The position numbers and the translations under genes were made by a program. Below are positions 1 through 14,856 of a DNA stretch of 64,000 bases, piece by piece. The notes beneath the pieces were generated by a model. That model made no database searches, was not told the DNA's origin, and was given only the letters and a program-made list of their open reading frames with translations. The DNA is from Alphaproteobacteria bacterium (GTDB lineage: Bacteria; Pseudomonadota; Alphaproteobacteria; Caulobacterales; Caulobacteraceae), in the NCBI GenBank assembly GCA_018820275.1, contig JAHJOO010000014.1, positions 1-64,000 of the forward strand, in the 5' to 3' direction. The first letter of the stretch is position 1; each line of letters begins with the position of its first letter.

Positions 1-6574
<6,574 letters not shown>

Positions 6575-6944
6575 TCTGTCTTCCCAATGAGGGACCCGGG
6601 CAGGCCCCTTTTCAATGCGGCGGCCCCGGCCCGCCGAACGGCGACCCGGGACTTCGGTGTTTCGGCGTCCACCCTCGGCCCGATCCGGGCCTGGACGCCT
6701 GAAATGTGAGGCTCCCTTGGGGAGGAGCGCGCCTTCGCACCGGTCTGAGGGCGACGAACCGGGCCTCGGCGCTTTCGCGCGGACTCTTTGGAGAGAATGC
6801 GGGAGGCGCTGGTATACTCGCTTTGACGGCGAAATAAAGGCCCCGGGAAAAAAGTCGGGCCGTCTGTCGAAATCGAGGCCTCTGGCGCGTCTCCCCGCTG
6901 TCGGACAGGATCGGGCAGGCCGATCCGCGACGGGGAGACAAACC
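6575..6944. other. 370-base divergent intergenic region, rpoB / YCII gene
   Basis: It must contain the rpoBC promoter (leftward) and the YCII-sigma promoter (rightward). For the rightward direction a clear ECF-type motif is seen at 6865-6891. For rpoB I see an AT-richer stretch near 6808-6845, including a TATACC-like hexamer on the minus strand, but no convincing -35 partner. No further coding region is supported. Confidence 0.5.
6865..6891 (+). promoter_or_regulatory. ECF42-type promoter (TGTCGA - 17 bases - CGTC)
   Basis: TGTCGA at 6865-6870 is followed after 17 bases by CGTC at 6888-6891, 54 bases before the YCII start codon. This fits the pattern reported for ECF42 sigma factors: TGTCGA at -35, CGTC or CGAC at -10. 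The downstream operon encodes just such a sigma factor, so autoregulation is the natural reading. The motif is seen directly; its use as a promoter is inference. Confidence 0.65.
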
Positions 6945-7310
6945 ATGCAGTACGCGCTTCTGATCTACGAGAACGAAGCCCAGGCCTATCCGAAGGGCGA
7001 GGCCGACGACGCCTGGCGCGACATCCTCGCGGCCCACACCGCGTTCGGCGGCGAGGCGGCCCAGGCCGGCGTCATGCGCGGCGGGGCCGGGCTGAAGTCC
7101 GCCACGATGGCGACCACGGTGCGGGTGACGCCCGAGGGACGCACCGTCCACGACGGTCCCTTCGCCGAGACGCGCGAGCAGCTGGGCGGGCTCTATATGA
7201 TCGAGGTCGACGACCTGGACGCTGCCATCGACTGGGCGAAAAAGCTGCCCATCGCGCGCGACGGGTCGATCGAGATCCGCCCGATGCTGCCGGCGCCCGA
7301 GGGGCTTTGA
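6945..7310 (+). CDS. YCII/DGPF-domain protein
   Basis: A 121-residue single-domain protein of the YCII (YciI-like, DGPF) family. It begins [15 protein letters not shown] and carries the diagnostic [15 protein letters not shown] block around residues 70-84. Family members have a ferredoxin-like dimeric fold; enzymatic activity is unproven for most, and partners of ECF42 sigma factors are of unknown function. The ATG is preceded by GGGGAG. Its stop codon overlaps the start of the next gene, an ECF42-type sigma factor, which is the conserved pairing for this family. Expression probably depends on the promoter at 6865. Confidence 0.9.
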   Translation: MQYALLIYENEAQAYPKGEADDAWRDILAAHTAFGGEAAQAGVMRGGAGLKSATMATTVRVTPEGRTVHDGPFAETREQLGGLYMIEVDDLDAAIDWAKKLPIARDGSIEIRPMLPAPEGL

Positions 7311-8533
7311 ACGCACTCGACCGCGCGTTCCGGGAGGCCGGCGGCCGGGTTGTCTCGGCCCTCGCCGCCGGTTTCCGGGATCTGGATCTGGCGGAGGAGA
7401 GCTTCGCCGAGGCGTGCGTCCGCGCCGCCTCGGCCTGGGCCGCCGCGCCTCCGGCGGATCCGGCGGCGTGGCTGTACGCCGTCGCCCGTCGCATCGCGCT
7501 GGACCGGCTCAGGCGCGGGGCGACCGCGGCCGCTCACCGTCCCGACACCCGCCCGCCGGAGCCGACGCCGGAGGACCACGCCATGCGTCTGGACGAGCCC
7601 ATACCCGACGAACGGTTGCGGCTGATCTTCGTCTGCTGCCACCCGGCCATCGCCCCCGACACCCGCGCGGCGCTGACGCTGAGGACGGTCTGCGGCCTGA
7701 CCACGACCGAGGTGGCGCGCGCCTTCCTGTTGCCCGAGCCCACGCTGGCGCAACGACTGGTGCGGGCGAAGCGCAAGATCGCCGAGGCCGGTGTACCGTT
7801 CGAGGTTCCGGGGCCGGAACGGTGGGCCGACCGTCTGGACGCGGTGCTGTCGACGATCGAGATCGCCTATGCCCAGGCCCACGCCGACGCGGCGCTGGCC
7901 GGGCCCCACGCCGAGTTCGCGCGGGAGATGCTGGCGCTGTCGGCACTGCTCGCGCGGCTGATCCCCGGGGAGCCCGAGGTCGCCGCCCTCGCCGCGTCCC
8001 TCCATCTTGCCGAGGCCAGACGCGGCGCCCGGCTGGACGCGGACGGAGCCATGGTCCCCCTGACCGGACAGGACGTGCGGGACTGGGACCCCCGGCTTTG
8101 CGAGGCCGGGGAGCATCTGCTGGCGCGGTCCGCGGCCCTGTCGCGCGAAGCCCGGCGCCCGCCGGGTCCGCGCGCGCTGCAGGCGGCGATCCACGCCGCC
8201 CATGCCTCGCGTCGCCGCTCGGGCGTGATCCCCTGGGACGAGGTGCTGGGGCTGTACGACGCCCTGCTGGCGCTGCGGGACGATGCGGTGATCCGGACCA
8301 ACCGCGCCGTGGCCTTGGCGGAGGTGGCGGGTCCCGCCGCGGCCCTGACCGAGCTCGATGCGGTGCGGGCGGTGGACTGGCTCCCGCTCCACGCCGCCCG
8401 CGCCGACATGCTGGCCCGGCTGGGCCGCCACGGCGAGGCGGTGGCGGAATACGACGCGGCGCTTTCCCTCGCGCCGAACGCGGCCGAAGAGCGGTTCCTG
8501 AAGCGGCGCCGCGCTGCTAGCGTGGCCGCATGA
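7307..8533 (+). CDS. ECF42-type RNA polymerase sigma factor with C-terminal TPR-like extension
   Basis: A 408-residue sigma-70 family ECF factor. The sigma-2 region is at about residues 10-70 (ending AWLYAVARRIALDRLRR). The sigma-4 region is at about 110-165, with LRTVCGLTTTEVARAFLLPE and RLVRAKRKI. It is followed by a helical SnoaL-free extension of about 200 residues with TPR-like pairs (AEYDAALSLAPNAAEERFL). This architecture, together with the upstream DGPF gene, is the hallmark of group ECF42. No anti-sigma gene is adjacent, and the extension is thought to take over control in this group. The start is a TTG whose last bases overlap the TGA of the YCII gene, indicating translational coupling. 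The next gene begins at its own ATGA stop overlap. Confidence 0.9.
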   Translation: MNALDRAFREAGGRVVSALAAGFRDLDLAEESFAEACVRAASAWAAAPPADPAAWLYAVARRIALDRLRRGATAAAHRPDTRPPEPTPEDHAMRLDEPIPDERLRLIFVCCHPAIAPDTRAALTLRTVCGLTTTEVARAFLLPEPTLAQRLVRAKRKIAEAGVPFEVPGPERWADRLDAVLSTIEIAYAQAHADAALAGPHAEFAREMLALSALLARLIPGEPEVAALAASLHLAEARRGARLDADGAMVPLTGQDVRDWDPRLCEAGEHLLARSAALSREARRPPGPRALQAAIHAAHASRRRSGVIPWDEVLGLYDALLALRDDAVIRTNRAVALAEVAGPAAALTELDAVRAVDWLPLHAARADMLARLGRHGEAVAEYDAALSLAPNAAEERFLKRRRAASVAA

Positions 8534-9030
8534 TCCGCGCCCTCGCCCCCCTCGCCGCCGTCCTGACCCTCGCCGCCTGCGCCACCGCGCCGGAGCCCGT
8601 CGCCCCCCTGCCCGCGCCGACCCAGGCCGAGTGGGAGGCGAACCAGGCGGAGTGGCTGGCCTTCAACGCCCGTCAGCCGGGGTGGACGACGACGGAAAGC
8701 GGCCTGCAATGGCGGCGCGTCGGGCGCGCCAATCCGTCCGGCGCGCAACCGCGGCCGGAGGACACGGTCAAGGTCCACTATCGCGGCGTCTTCACCGGTG
8801 GGCAGGAGTTCGACAGTTCCTACTCGCGCAACGAGCCGACCGAGTTCCCGCTGAACCGCGTCATCAAGGGCTGGACCGAGGGCGTCGGCCTGATGCGCGA
8901 GGGCGAGACCTTCGAGTTTTTGATTCCGGGCTCGCTGGCTTACGGCGAGCGGTGGGTCGGCGGCGAGATCCCGCCGAACTCGGCCCTGCGGTTCACGGTG
9001 GAGCTGCTGGAAGTGAAGCGCGCCGACTAG
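8530..9030 (+). CDS. FKBP-type peptidyl-prolyl isomerase, lipoprotein
   Basis: A 166-residue peptidyl-prolyl cis-trans isomerase. A lipoprotein signal ends in LAAC at Cys17. The FKBP domain follows at about residues 58-164, with VKVHYRGVFTGGQEFDSSY, GWTEGVGLMREGETFEFLIP, and LAYGE followed by IPPNSALRFTVELLEV. It is expected to act on periplasmic or outer-membrane client proteins. The ATG overlaps the stop of the sigma-factor gene by four bases, so it may belong to the same transcript, although a functional link to ECF42 is not established. Confidence 0.9.
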   Translation: MIRALAPLAAVLTLAACATAPEPVAPLPAPTQAEWEANQAEWLAFNARQPGWTTTESGLQWRRVGRANPSGAQPRPEDTVKVHYRGVFTGGQEFDSSYSRNEPTEFPLNRVIKGWTEGVGLMREGETFEFLIPGSLAYGERWVGGEIPPNSALRFTVELLEVKRAD

Positions 9031-9443
9031 CGCTTCAGCAGGCGGTCGCGGGCGGCATTCAGCCGCGCGGCGAGGCCCTCGGTGCCGCCCTGGTCCGGAT
9101 GGGCCCGCGCCATGAGACGGCGCCAGGCGGCGTTGATCTGCGCGGCCGTGGCCTCAGCCCCGACCCCCAGAAGCGACCGCGCCTCGGCGTCGTCCATGTC
9201 GGTCCGTCGCGGCAGGTCCCGCCTGCGGGAGGCCAGTGTCAGCCACAGACCGCCGATCGCCAGCGCCGCGGCCAGGATCCACGATCCCCGGGCGCCGGCG
9301 AGGGCCGCGCCGCCCAGCATCACCGCCGCCAGAAGGGTCGCGCTGACCCGCCAGTGCCCGCGCCCTGCCCGCTCCGTCTGGCGGCCCAGCCGGATGAGGG
9401 CCCAGAGCGCGATGGCGGCCAGCGCGAGGACGATCAGGATCAT
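9027..9443 (-). CDS. Membrane-anchored J-domain protein
   Basis: A 138-residue protein. Two or three hydrophobic helices fill residues 1-68 (MILIVLALAAIALWALIRLG; ATLLAAVMLGGAALAG; SWILAAALAIGGLWLTLA). A short C-terminal J domain follows, with the HPD tripeptide in RAHPDQGGTEGLAARLNAARD. The layout is that of TIM14/DjlA-like membrane J proteins, which recruit DnaK to the membrane. It overlaps the 3' end of the convergent FKBP gene by four bases and lies just downstream of mipZ in the same direction. Confidence 0.88.
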   Translation of the reverse strand: MILIVLALAAIALWALIRLGRQTERAGRGHWRVSATLLAAVMLGGAALAGARGSWILAAALAIGGLWLTLASRRRDLPRRTDMDDAEARSLLGVGAEATAAQINAAWRRLMARAHPDQGGTEGLAARLNAARDRLLKR

Positions 9444-9450
9444 CGCCGCT

Positions 9451-10272
9451 TCAGGTCGGCGCGTCCGGCACGGTCCCGGCTCCGAGGTCCAGCGCCTGCA
9501 TCAGCCCGCGCATCTCCTGTCGGGCCGCGACGTGGGCCAGGGAGACCGCGACCGGCCGAACGTCGGCCGAGAGGTCGGCGACCGTCAGGCCGAAGGGGAA
9601 GAGCTCACGATATATGACCCGGTCGCGCAGCCCGGGGCCGACGCGGAAGCCGACCCGCCGCGCCAGGGCGGCGACGCGCTCGTCCAGGCGCTGGCGGTTG
9701 CGGGCCGCCGCGACGGCCAGGCGGTTGGACAGCACGATCCAGTCGATGGGCTTGCCCCCGGCCATGGCGCGGCGCTTGCGGGCCTCCCAGACCGTCTCGG
9801 CGTACATCGAGGGGCGCTTGACCTCCAGCGTCACCGGATCGACCTGGCCCAGCATGTCGAAGTCGACGAAACTGTCGTTCATCGGCGTCACGATCTGGTC
9901 CGCGGCGGCGTGTGCGGCGCGGGTGATGGGCGTGTCGCCGCCGGGCGTGTCGATGCAGACGTAGTCGGCGACGGCGCGCGCCTCGGCCAGAGCCTGCTCG
10001 AACCGCTCCATCTGGGTCGCCTCGTCGGCCAGGGCCAGCGTGACCCCGTCGCCCATATCAGGGGCGGCCGGCTGGGCCAGGCTGACGGCGTTGCCTTGAG
10101 CCCAGGCGGCGCGGTTCTCGAAGAAGCGGCCGAGCGAGCGCTGGCGCAGGTCGAGGTCGAGGATCGCCACGCGCCGGCCGGCGTCCAGCAGGGCGCAGGC
10201 GACGTGGATGGCGAGGGTCGACTTGCCCGCCCCACCCTTCTCATTGCCGAAGACGATCACATGGGCGGACAT
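9451..10272 (-). CDS. mipZ: Cell-division inhibitor MipZ (ParA-type ATPase)
   Basis: A 273-residue deviant Walker ParA-family ATPase. It has the P-loop GNEKGGAGKSTLAIH (Lys17), DLDLRQRSLGRFFENR, the IDTPGGDTPITR block, and the strongly conserved MNDSFVDFDMLGQVDPVTLE and GPGLRDRVIYRELFPFGLT. These match Caulobacter MipZ, which forms a bipolar gradient by interacting with ParB and blocks FtsZ assembly away from midcell. It is transcribed with the J-domain gene seven bases downstream; parAB are not in this window. The identification is very secure. Confidence 0.95.
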   Translation of the reverse strand: MSAHVIVFGNEKGGAGKSTLAIHVACALLDAGRRVAILDLDLRQRSLGRFFENRAAWAQGNAVSLAQPAAPDMGDGVTLALADEATQMERFEQALAEARAVADYVCIDTPGGDTPITRAAHAAADQIVTPMNDSFVDFDMLGQVDPVTLEVKRPSMYAETVWEARKRRAMAGGKPIDWIVLSNRLAVAAARNRQRLDERVAALARRVGFRVGPGLRDRVIYRELFPFGLTVADLSADVRPVAVSLAHVAARQEMRGLMQALDLGAGTVPDAPT

Positions 10273-10330
10273 GCCGCGAACCCCCGAACGCGTGGCTGGA
10301 GCCGGGGAGTGACCCTATTTGAGGACGACT

Positions 10331-10930
10331 TCAAGCCCCGCGCGCGCACCAGGGCCCGTCGACCCGGGCGGCGGCGCAGATGGACGCGGCGGCGTCCGCC
10401 GGGGCAGCGACCTTCAACCGCACCAGTTCGCGACCGCCGACGGTCACCGGCTCATAGCGCGGGGTAAGGCCGGACAGGGCCCCTTCGCCCTGCAGCTTCG
10501 CCCAGGCGGACTCCGCGGCCTGCCGGTTCGAGAAGGCGCCGAGCTGGACCAGCCGCGTGCCCCCCCGCCTCGCCGGCATCACGGCGGGACGAAGCCCCGC
10601 GGCCTGCCGCTTGACCTCCTCGACCGCCGCCTCGGCCACGACCGGCGCGGCGGCCTTGACCACGGCGGGAGCCAGACCGTCGCGGGCGTCCCACAGGTCG
10701 TGCGGGTCCATCACCTCGACCTTCAGGGGTTCCGCGCGGCGCAGCCCGATCTCCGCGGCGCTGCGGGGAGCCCTGGCCTCGCCCGGACGCTCGAGCGAGA
10801 CGGGCACGTCGGAGACCACGCGGGCCAGGTTCTCGAAGCGCGCGGACTCGCCCTCCACCGCGCCGCAGGCGGACAGGGCCGAGCCGACGAGCGCGACCAG
10901 GACTGGACGGATCAGGGAACGCAGGACCAT
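10331..10930 (-). CDS. SPOR-domain lipoprotein
   Basis: About 199 residues. The chosen ATG gives a lipoprotein signal (MVLRSLIRPVLVALVGSALS followed by Cys); an upstream GTG in the same frame would add 13 residues before it and spoil the signal. The C-terminal 80 residues form a SPOR-like domain (RLVQLGAFSNRQAAESAWAK; GLTPRYEPV; LVRLKVAA), which usually binds denuded peptidoglycan at the division septum. Neighbouring mipZ makes a division or envelope role plausible. It is divergent from panC. Confidence 0.82.
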   Translation of the reverse strand: MVLRSLIRPVLVALVGSALSACGAVEGESARFENLARVVSDVPVSLERPGEARAPRSAAEIGLRRAEPLKVEVMDPHDLWDARDGLAPAVVKAAAPVVAEAAVEEVKRQAAGLRPAVMPARRGGTRLVQLGAFSNRQAAESAWAKLQGEGALSGLTPRYEPVTVGGRELVRLKVAAPADAAASICAAARVDGPWCARGA

Positions 10931-11004
10931 AAGCCCACCGTAAACGCGGGTCTTTGAAGCCCGGTTCACGAACAGGCTTAAGCGGCGGAGTTAACGCGGA
11001 AACC

Positions 11005-11868
11005 ATGATCAGCGCGGACGCTCCCCTGCCCGTGGTCCGGTCCGTCGCGGGACTGCGGGACCTCATCGGCGGCTGGAAGGCGCAGGGACGCACGATCGCC
11101 TTTGTGCCGACCATGGGCGCCCTGCACGAGGGCCATCTGGACCTGGTGCGCGAGGCGGGGCGGCGGGCCGATCAGGTCGTGGCCAGCGTCTTCGTCAATC
11201 CGGCCCAGTTCGCCGCGCACGAGGACCTCGGCCGCTACCCCCGGCAGGAGGCGAAGGACGCGGAGCTGCTGGCCGGCGCGGGATGCCATCTGATGTACGC
11301 GCCGTCGGTGGAGGAGATGTATCCGGACGGCGCGACGACGGCGATCGCGGTCGGCGGGCCCGCGGAGGATCTGGAGGGTGCCTTCCGGCCGCAGATGTTC
11401 GGCGGCGTCGCCCTGGTGGTGGCCAAGCTGTTCAATCAGGTTCGGCCCGACGTCGCCGTGTTCGGCGAAAAGGACTGGCAGCAGCTGGCCGTGATCCGGC
11501 GCATGGTTCGCGACCTGGACGTCCCGGTGGAGATCGTCGGCGTGACGACGGCGCGGGACGGGCACGGTCTGGCCCTGTCCAGCCGCAACGCCTACCTCGA
11601 CCCGACCCAGCTGGATGTGGCCCGGCGCCTGAACGGCGTGCTGGCCGAGGCGGCGGCCCGGGCGAGGTCCCGCACGCCGCTGGCCGCGGTCGAGCGCGAG
11701 GCGCACGCCGCCCTGCTGAAGGCCGGGTTCGAGCGCATCGACTATGTCGCCGTCCGCGACGCGGAGAGCCTGGCCCCGTTCCGCTCCGGCGTCGTCGAGG
11801 GCCCCGCCCGCGTGCTGGCCGCCGCCTGGATCGGCACGACGCGGCTGATCGACAACCTGGCGGTCTGA
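11005..11868 (+). CDS. panC: Pantoate--beta-alanine ligase
   Basis: Pantothenate synthetase condenses pantoate and beta-alanine with ATP, the last step to pantothenate. It has 287 residues, normal for the family. Motifs include FVPTMGALHEGHLDLV (HIGH-like, about 33-48), FVNPAQF, the DVAVFGEKDWQQLAVIRRMV region, and the KMSKS-like ALSSRNAYL. An in-frame upstream start exists, but the ATG at 11005, preceded by GCGGAAACC, gives the usual N-terminus. It is convergent with the chorismate mutase gene four bases away; panB is not in the window. Confidence 0.96.
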   Translation: MISADAPLPVVRSVAGLRDLIGGWKAQGRTIAFVPTMGALHEGHLDLVREAGRRADQVVASVFVNPAQFAAHEDLGRYPRQEAKDAELLAGAGCHLMYAPSVEEMYPDGATTAIAVGGPAEDLEGAFRPQMFGGVALVVAKLFNQVRPDVAVFGEKDWQQLAVIRRMVRDLDVPVEIVGVTTARDGHGLALSSRNAYLDPTQLDVARRLNGVLAEAAARARSRTPLAAVEREAHAALLKAGFERIDYVAVRDAESLAPFRSGVVEGPARVLAAAWIGTTRLIDNLAV

Positions 11869-11872
11869 GGGC

Positions 11873-12613
11873 TCAGGGCACGGTCCCGACGACGCCGTCG
11901 AGGCGGTCCTCCGGCACGGCAGCGTCGACGAGGGACAGGGTCCAGCCGCGGTGGGTGGCGAGGCCCCAGCGGCCCGCCCCCGGACCGAAGTCGGCCCCGC
12001 CGCTGGAGACGACGACGCGCCGACCGGGGGCCAGCGACGCCGGATCGATGCGGCCGACGGCGAGGGCGCGGGGGGCCGAGCGGCCGCAGCCGTCGAAGAC
12101 GCGCAGGTCCGACCAGTCGGAGCGGAGACCCAGCCACCACGGATGGTCGGCGTTGAGCGCCAGCACGGCGACCCCCTGCCCCTCCGCGGCGAAGGCAAGC
12201 GCCGCCTCGGCGTCGGGGGCCTCGATCAGGGTCGCGGCCTGGCCGAAGCGGCGGCGGGCGGCGTCGACGGCGCGGCCGGAGCCGTCGGGGGCCCAGACGC
12301 GGACCTGGGTCTCGGTCTGGCGGGCCAGGCCCCAGCCGACGATCTCGCGCCAGAGGCCCTCGACCGCGCGGGTCTGGTCGGGATGGGCGCCGCCGGTCAT
12401 GCGGGCGAGGACGGCGGCCTCGCGGTCGGGGCGGAGCGGGAGGTGCGCGCCGGACGGCGCGTCCTTGGCCTTGCCGACACGGTCGGCGAGGGCCAGGCGG
12501 CGCTGGAACAGGGCCAGCATCTGGTCGTCCAGCTGGTCGATCTCGTGGCGCAGGGCCCCGAGGGTCATGTCATCGGCGGTCTGCGGGCGGGCGGAAGCGA
12601 GGGAAAGGGTCAC
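11873..12613 (-). CDS. Chorismate mutase (AroQ type) with C-terminal extension
   Basis: 246 residues. Residues 15-100 form an AroQ-class chorismate mutase domain (LGALRHEIDQLDDQMLALFQ, RRLALADRVGKAK, LRPDREAAVLARM), converting chorismate to prephenate. The remaining 145 residues (VRVWAPDGSG, ALAFAAEGQGVAVLALNAD, DWSDLRVFDGCG) are a domain I cannot name; they might be a degenerate prephenate-dehydratase-like regulatory part. The start is GTG at 12613; an ATG 45 bases downstream is the alternative. It lies on the same strand as, and 213 bases beyond, the prephenate dehydratase. I see nothing codable in that gap. Confidence 0.85.
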   Translation of the reverse strand: MTLSLASARPQTADDMTLGALRHEIDQLDDQMLALFQRRLALADRVGKAKDAPSGAHLPLRPDREAAVLARMTGGAHPDQTRAVEGLWREIVGWGLARQTETQVRVWAPDGSGRAVDAARRRFGQAATLIEAPDAEAALAFAAEGQGVAVLALNADHPWWLGLRSDWSDLRVFDGCGRSAPRALAVGRIDPASLAPGRRVVVSSGGADFGPGAGRWGLATHRGWTLSLVDAAVPEDRLDGVVGTVP

Positions 12614-12826
12614 GGTTTCGGCTTTCGATGAGGAGGAAGGATACCTCGCCGCTTCGTCAGAAGCGGTCGCCGGCGAGACGTGCGGGTCAGACCCGCGCCT
12701 CAGCCGGCGCGTCGAAAGCCGTAGGCGTAAAAGGTCGCGGCCGCGGCGAAGGCGCGGGCGACGGAGGCGCTGACGATGGCGGAAGCGCCGGTCATGCGCC
12801 CATGAGGCCCGAGGCCGCGGCCGGCG

Positions 12827-13435
12827 TCAAGCGGGCTCGCGGCAGAGGAGAACGAAGCGGGTGCGGTTCTCGGCCATTTCCTGCATGTCGTTGCGCAGGA
12901 TGGTGAGCCCGTAGATCTCGGCGGCCGGCGGCGGGGCCAGGGCGGCGCGGCTGCGGTCCTCGGCCTCAGCCACGGCGCGGGCGGCGCCGGCGGTGTCGAA
13001 GGCCTCGACCTGGGCCAGTTTCAGCGCCGCGATCTGGGGCTGGCACTGGGCCAGGGCCACGGGATGGCTCTCGACCGTCTTCAGATCCGCAAGGCGCGCG
13101 CCCTCGACGCCCATCAGCGCCAGCCGGATGGGGCGCCAGACCTCGGTGATGCGGTGCAGGCCGGACTGTTCCACGAGCGTGGCCGCGGGTTCGACCCGGC
13201 CGACGATGGCATTCTCGACGGGGATCAGGGCGCAGTCGCAGTCGCCGGAGCCGACGGAGTCCAGCGCCTGCTGGAAGGTCTCGAAGCCGACGGCCTGATC
13301 CCACGGCCGCAGGGCACCGCACGCCTCGTGGCTGAAGGCGCCCGGCGCGCCCTGGAAGGCGACGCGGCCGGGGCGATCCGCCCCGCCGCCGATGGATCCG
13401 CGGCCGACCACGTCAGGCCGCCTCGGCGTCGGCAC
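12827..13435 (-). CDS. Prephenate dehydratase, catalytic domain only
   Basis: 202 residues. Prephenate dehydratase converts prephenate to phenylpyruvate. Visible motifs are [15 protein letters not shown], the [15 protein letters not shown] substrate loop, [10 protein letters not shown] and the closing ENRTRFVLL containing the catalytic TRF. The protein ends 6 residues after this, so the ACT domain that gives phenylalanine feedback in typical PheA (about 280 residues) is absent. The start is uncertain: GTG at 13435 overlaps aroG by 23 bases, while an in-frame GTG at 13411 follows the aroG stop directly. Either way it is translationally coupled to aroG. Confidence 0.9.
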   Translation of the reverse strand: MPTPRRPDVVGRGSIGGGADRPGRVAFQGAPGAFSHEACGALRPWDQAVGFETFQQALDSVGSGDCDCALIPVENAIVGRVEPAATLVEQSGLHRITEVWRPIRLALMGVEGARLADLKTVESHPVALAQCQPQIAALKLAQVEAFDTAGAARAVAEAEDRSRAALAPPPAAEIYGLTILRNDMQEMAENRTRFVLLCREPA

Positions 13436-14780
13436 GGCGGCCGGACTTCAGCCGCTCGGCGACGAGGAAGGCCAGCTCCAGCGCCTGGTCGGCGTTGAGG
13501 CGCGGGTCGCAGTGGGTGTGATACCGGCTGGACAGGTCGTCCTCGGTCAGGGCCTGGGCGCCGCCGAGGCATTCGGTGACGTTCTGGCCGGTCATCTCCA
13601 GATGGACGCCGCCGGGGTGCACGCCCTCGGCCTCGGCCACGTCGACGAAGGTGCGGACCTCCGACAGGATGCGGTCGAAGGGGCGGGTCTTGTAGCCGTT
13701 GGCCGCCTTCAGCGTGTTGCCGTGCATGGGGTCGATCGACCAGACCACGCGCTTGCCGGCGGCCTTCACCGCCTTCATCAGGCGCGGCAGGCGGTCGCCG
13801 ACCTTGTCCGCGCCGAAGCGGCCGATCAGCGTCAGCCGGCCCGGCACGTCGTCGGGGTTCAGCACGTCGATCAGGGGCAGCAGGTCGTCCGGCTCCATGG
13901 TCGGGCCGCACTTCAGGCCGATCGGATTGCGGATGCCGCGGGCGAACTCGACGTGGGCGCCGTCCAGCCGGCGGGTGCGCTCGCCGATCCAGAGCATGTG
14001 GGCCGAGGTGTCGTACCATTCGCCGGTCGCGCCGTCCTGACGCGTCAGGGCGCTCTCGAGGTTCAGCAGCAGGGCCTCGTGGCTGGTGAAGATCTCGACC
14101 TGGCTGAGCTCCGGATGGGTCTGCGGCGTGATGCCGACCGCCTCCATGAAGGCCAGCGCCTCGGCGATCTTGTCGGCCAGCTCGCGATAGCGGGCGCCCG
14201 GGCCGTGGTCGGCAAAGCCGAGGGTCCAGCGGTGCACGTTGTAGAGGTCGGCATAGCCGCCGCCGGCGAAGGCGCGCAGCAGATTCAGGGTCGAGGCCGA
14301 CTGGTGATAGGCCTTCAGCAGACGCTGGGGATCGGGCACCCGCTCCTGCTCGGTGAAGGCCATGCCGTTGACGATGTCGCCCCGGTAGCTGGGCAGGGTG
14401 ACGTCGCCGATGGTCTCCAGCGAGGAGGACCGCGGCTTGGCGAACTGGCCGGCGATGCGGCCGACCTTCACCACCGGCTTGCGGCCGGCAAAGGTCAGGA
14501 CCACGGCCATCTGCAGGATCAGGCGGAAGGTGTCGCGGATGTTGTCGGTCGAAAACTCCTTGAAGCTCTCGGCGCAGTCGCCGCCCTGGAGCAGGAAGGC
14601 CTCGCCCGCCTCGACCTGGGCCAGGCGCTCGCGCAGGCGGCGCGCCTCGCCGGCGAATACCAGCGGCGGCAGGCCCGCCAGCTCATGCTCGACGGCCGAC
14701 AGGGCGGCCGCGTCGGGCCAGTCCGTCGGCATCTGACTGACGGGTTTGGTTCTCCAGCTCTCGGGCGTCCAGCGGCTCAT
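13413..14780 (-). CDS. aroG: Class II 3-deoxy-7-phosphoheptulonate (DAHP) synthase
   Basis: A 455-residue plant-type (class II) DAHP synthase, the first step of the shikimate pathway: phosphoenolpyruvate plus erythrose 4-phosphate to DAHP. Landmarks are [11 protein letters not shown] (metal-binding Cys), [30 protein letters not shown]-equivalent [10 protein letters not shown], and the C-terminal [15 protein letters not shown]. The length is typical. The gene is followed without gap by prephenate dehydratase and then chorismate mutase, so the operon commits carbon to phenylalanine. Its name could equally be aroF or aroH, as these labels are not consistent for class II enzymes. Confidence 0.95.
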   Translation of the reverse strand: MSRWTPESWRTKPVSQMPTDWPDAAALSAVEHELAGLPPLVFAGEARRLRERLAQVEAGEAFLLQGGDCAESFKEFSTDNIRDTFRLILQMAVVLTFAGRKPVVKVGRIAGQFAKPRSSSLETIGDVTLPSYRGDIVNGMAFTEQERVPDPQRLLKAYHQSASTLNLLRAFAGGGYADLYNVHRWTLGFADHGPGARYRELADKIAEALAFMEAVGITPQTHPELSQVEIFTSHEALLLNLESALTRQDGATGEWYDTSAHMLWIGERTRRLDGAHVEFARGIRNPIGLKCGPTMEPDDLLPLIDVLNPDDVPGRLTLIGRFGADKVGDRLPRLMKAVKAAGKRVVWSIDPMHGNTLKAANGYKTRPFDRILSEVRTFVDVAEAEGVHPGGVHLEMTGQNVTECLGGAQALTEDDLSSRYHTHCDPRLNADQALELAFLVAERLKSGRRADAEAA

Positions 14781-14816
14781 GCCGCCAAGATAGGCCGGAG
14801 ATGCGGGCGGAACAAT

Positions 14817-14848
14817 GAACGACGGGCGCGTGATTTCGCCCGTCGTTC
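14817..14848 (-). terminator. Hairpin 3' of the PfpI-like gene
   Basis: A perfect 12-base stem (GAACGACGGGCG at 14817-14828, its complement at 14837-14848) with an 8-base loop. It lies 9 bases beyond the stop of the leftward gene at 14857. The following bases on that strand are ATTGTT, a weak U-tract, so this is a plausible intrinsic terminator, also separating that gene from aroG. Confidence 0.65.
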
Positions 14849-14856
14849 CCGGCGGG

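Noticed and set aside
6800..6850. Sigma-70 promoter of rpoB
   Set aside because: A TATACC hexamer exists but no -35 at the right spacing; not strong enough to annotate.
10978..11000. CtrA-like TTAA pair upstream of panC
   Set aside because: Spacing between the two TTAA halves is 9 rather than the 7 bases needed for a CtrA box.
12614..12826. Small gene between chorismate mutase and prephenate dehydratase
   Set aside because: A frame starting at 12795 runs with hydrophobic residues (MTGASAIVSASVARAFAAAA) but continues as low-complexity sequence in the wrong frame into the chorismate mutase gene, without ribosome site.
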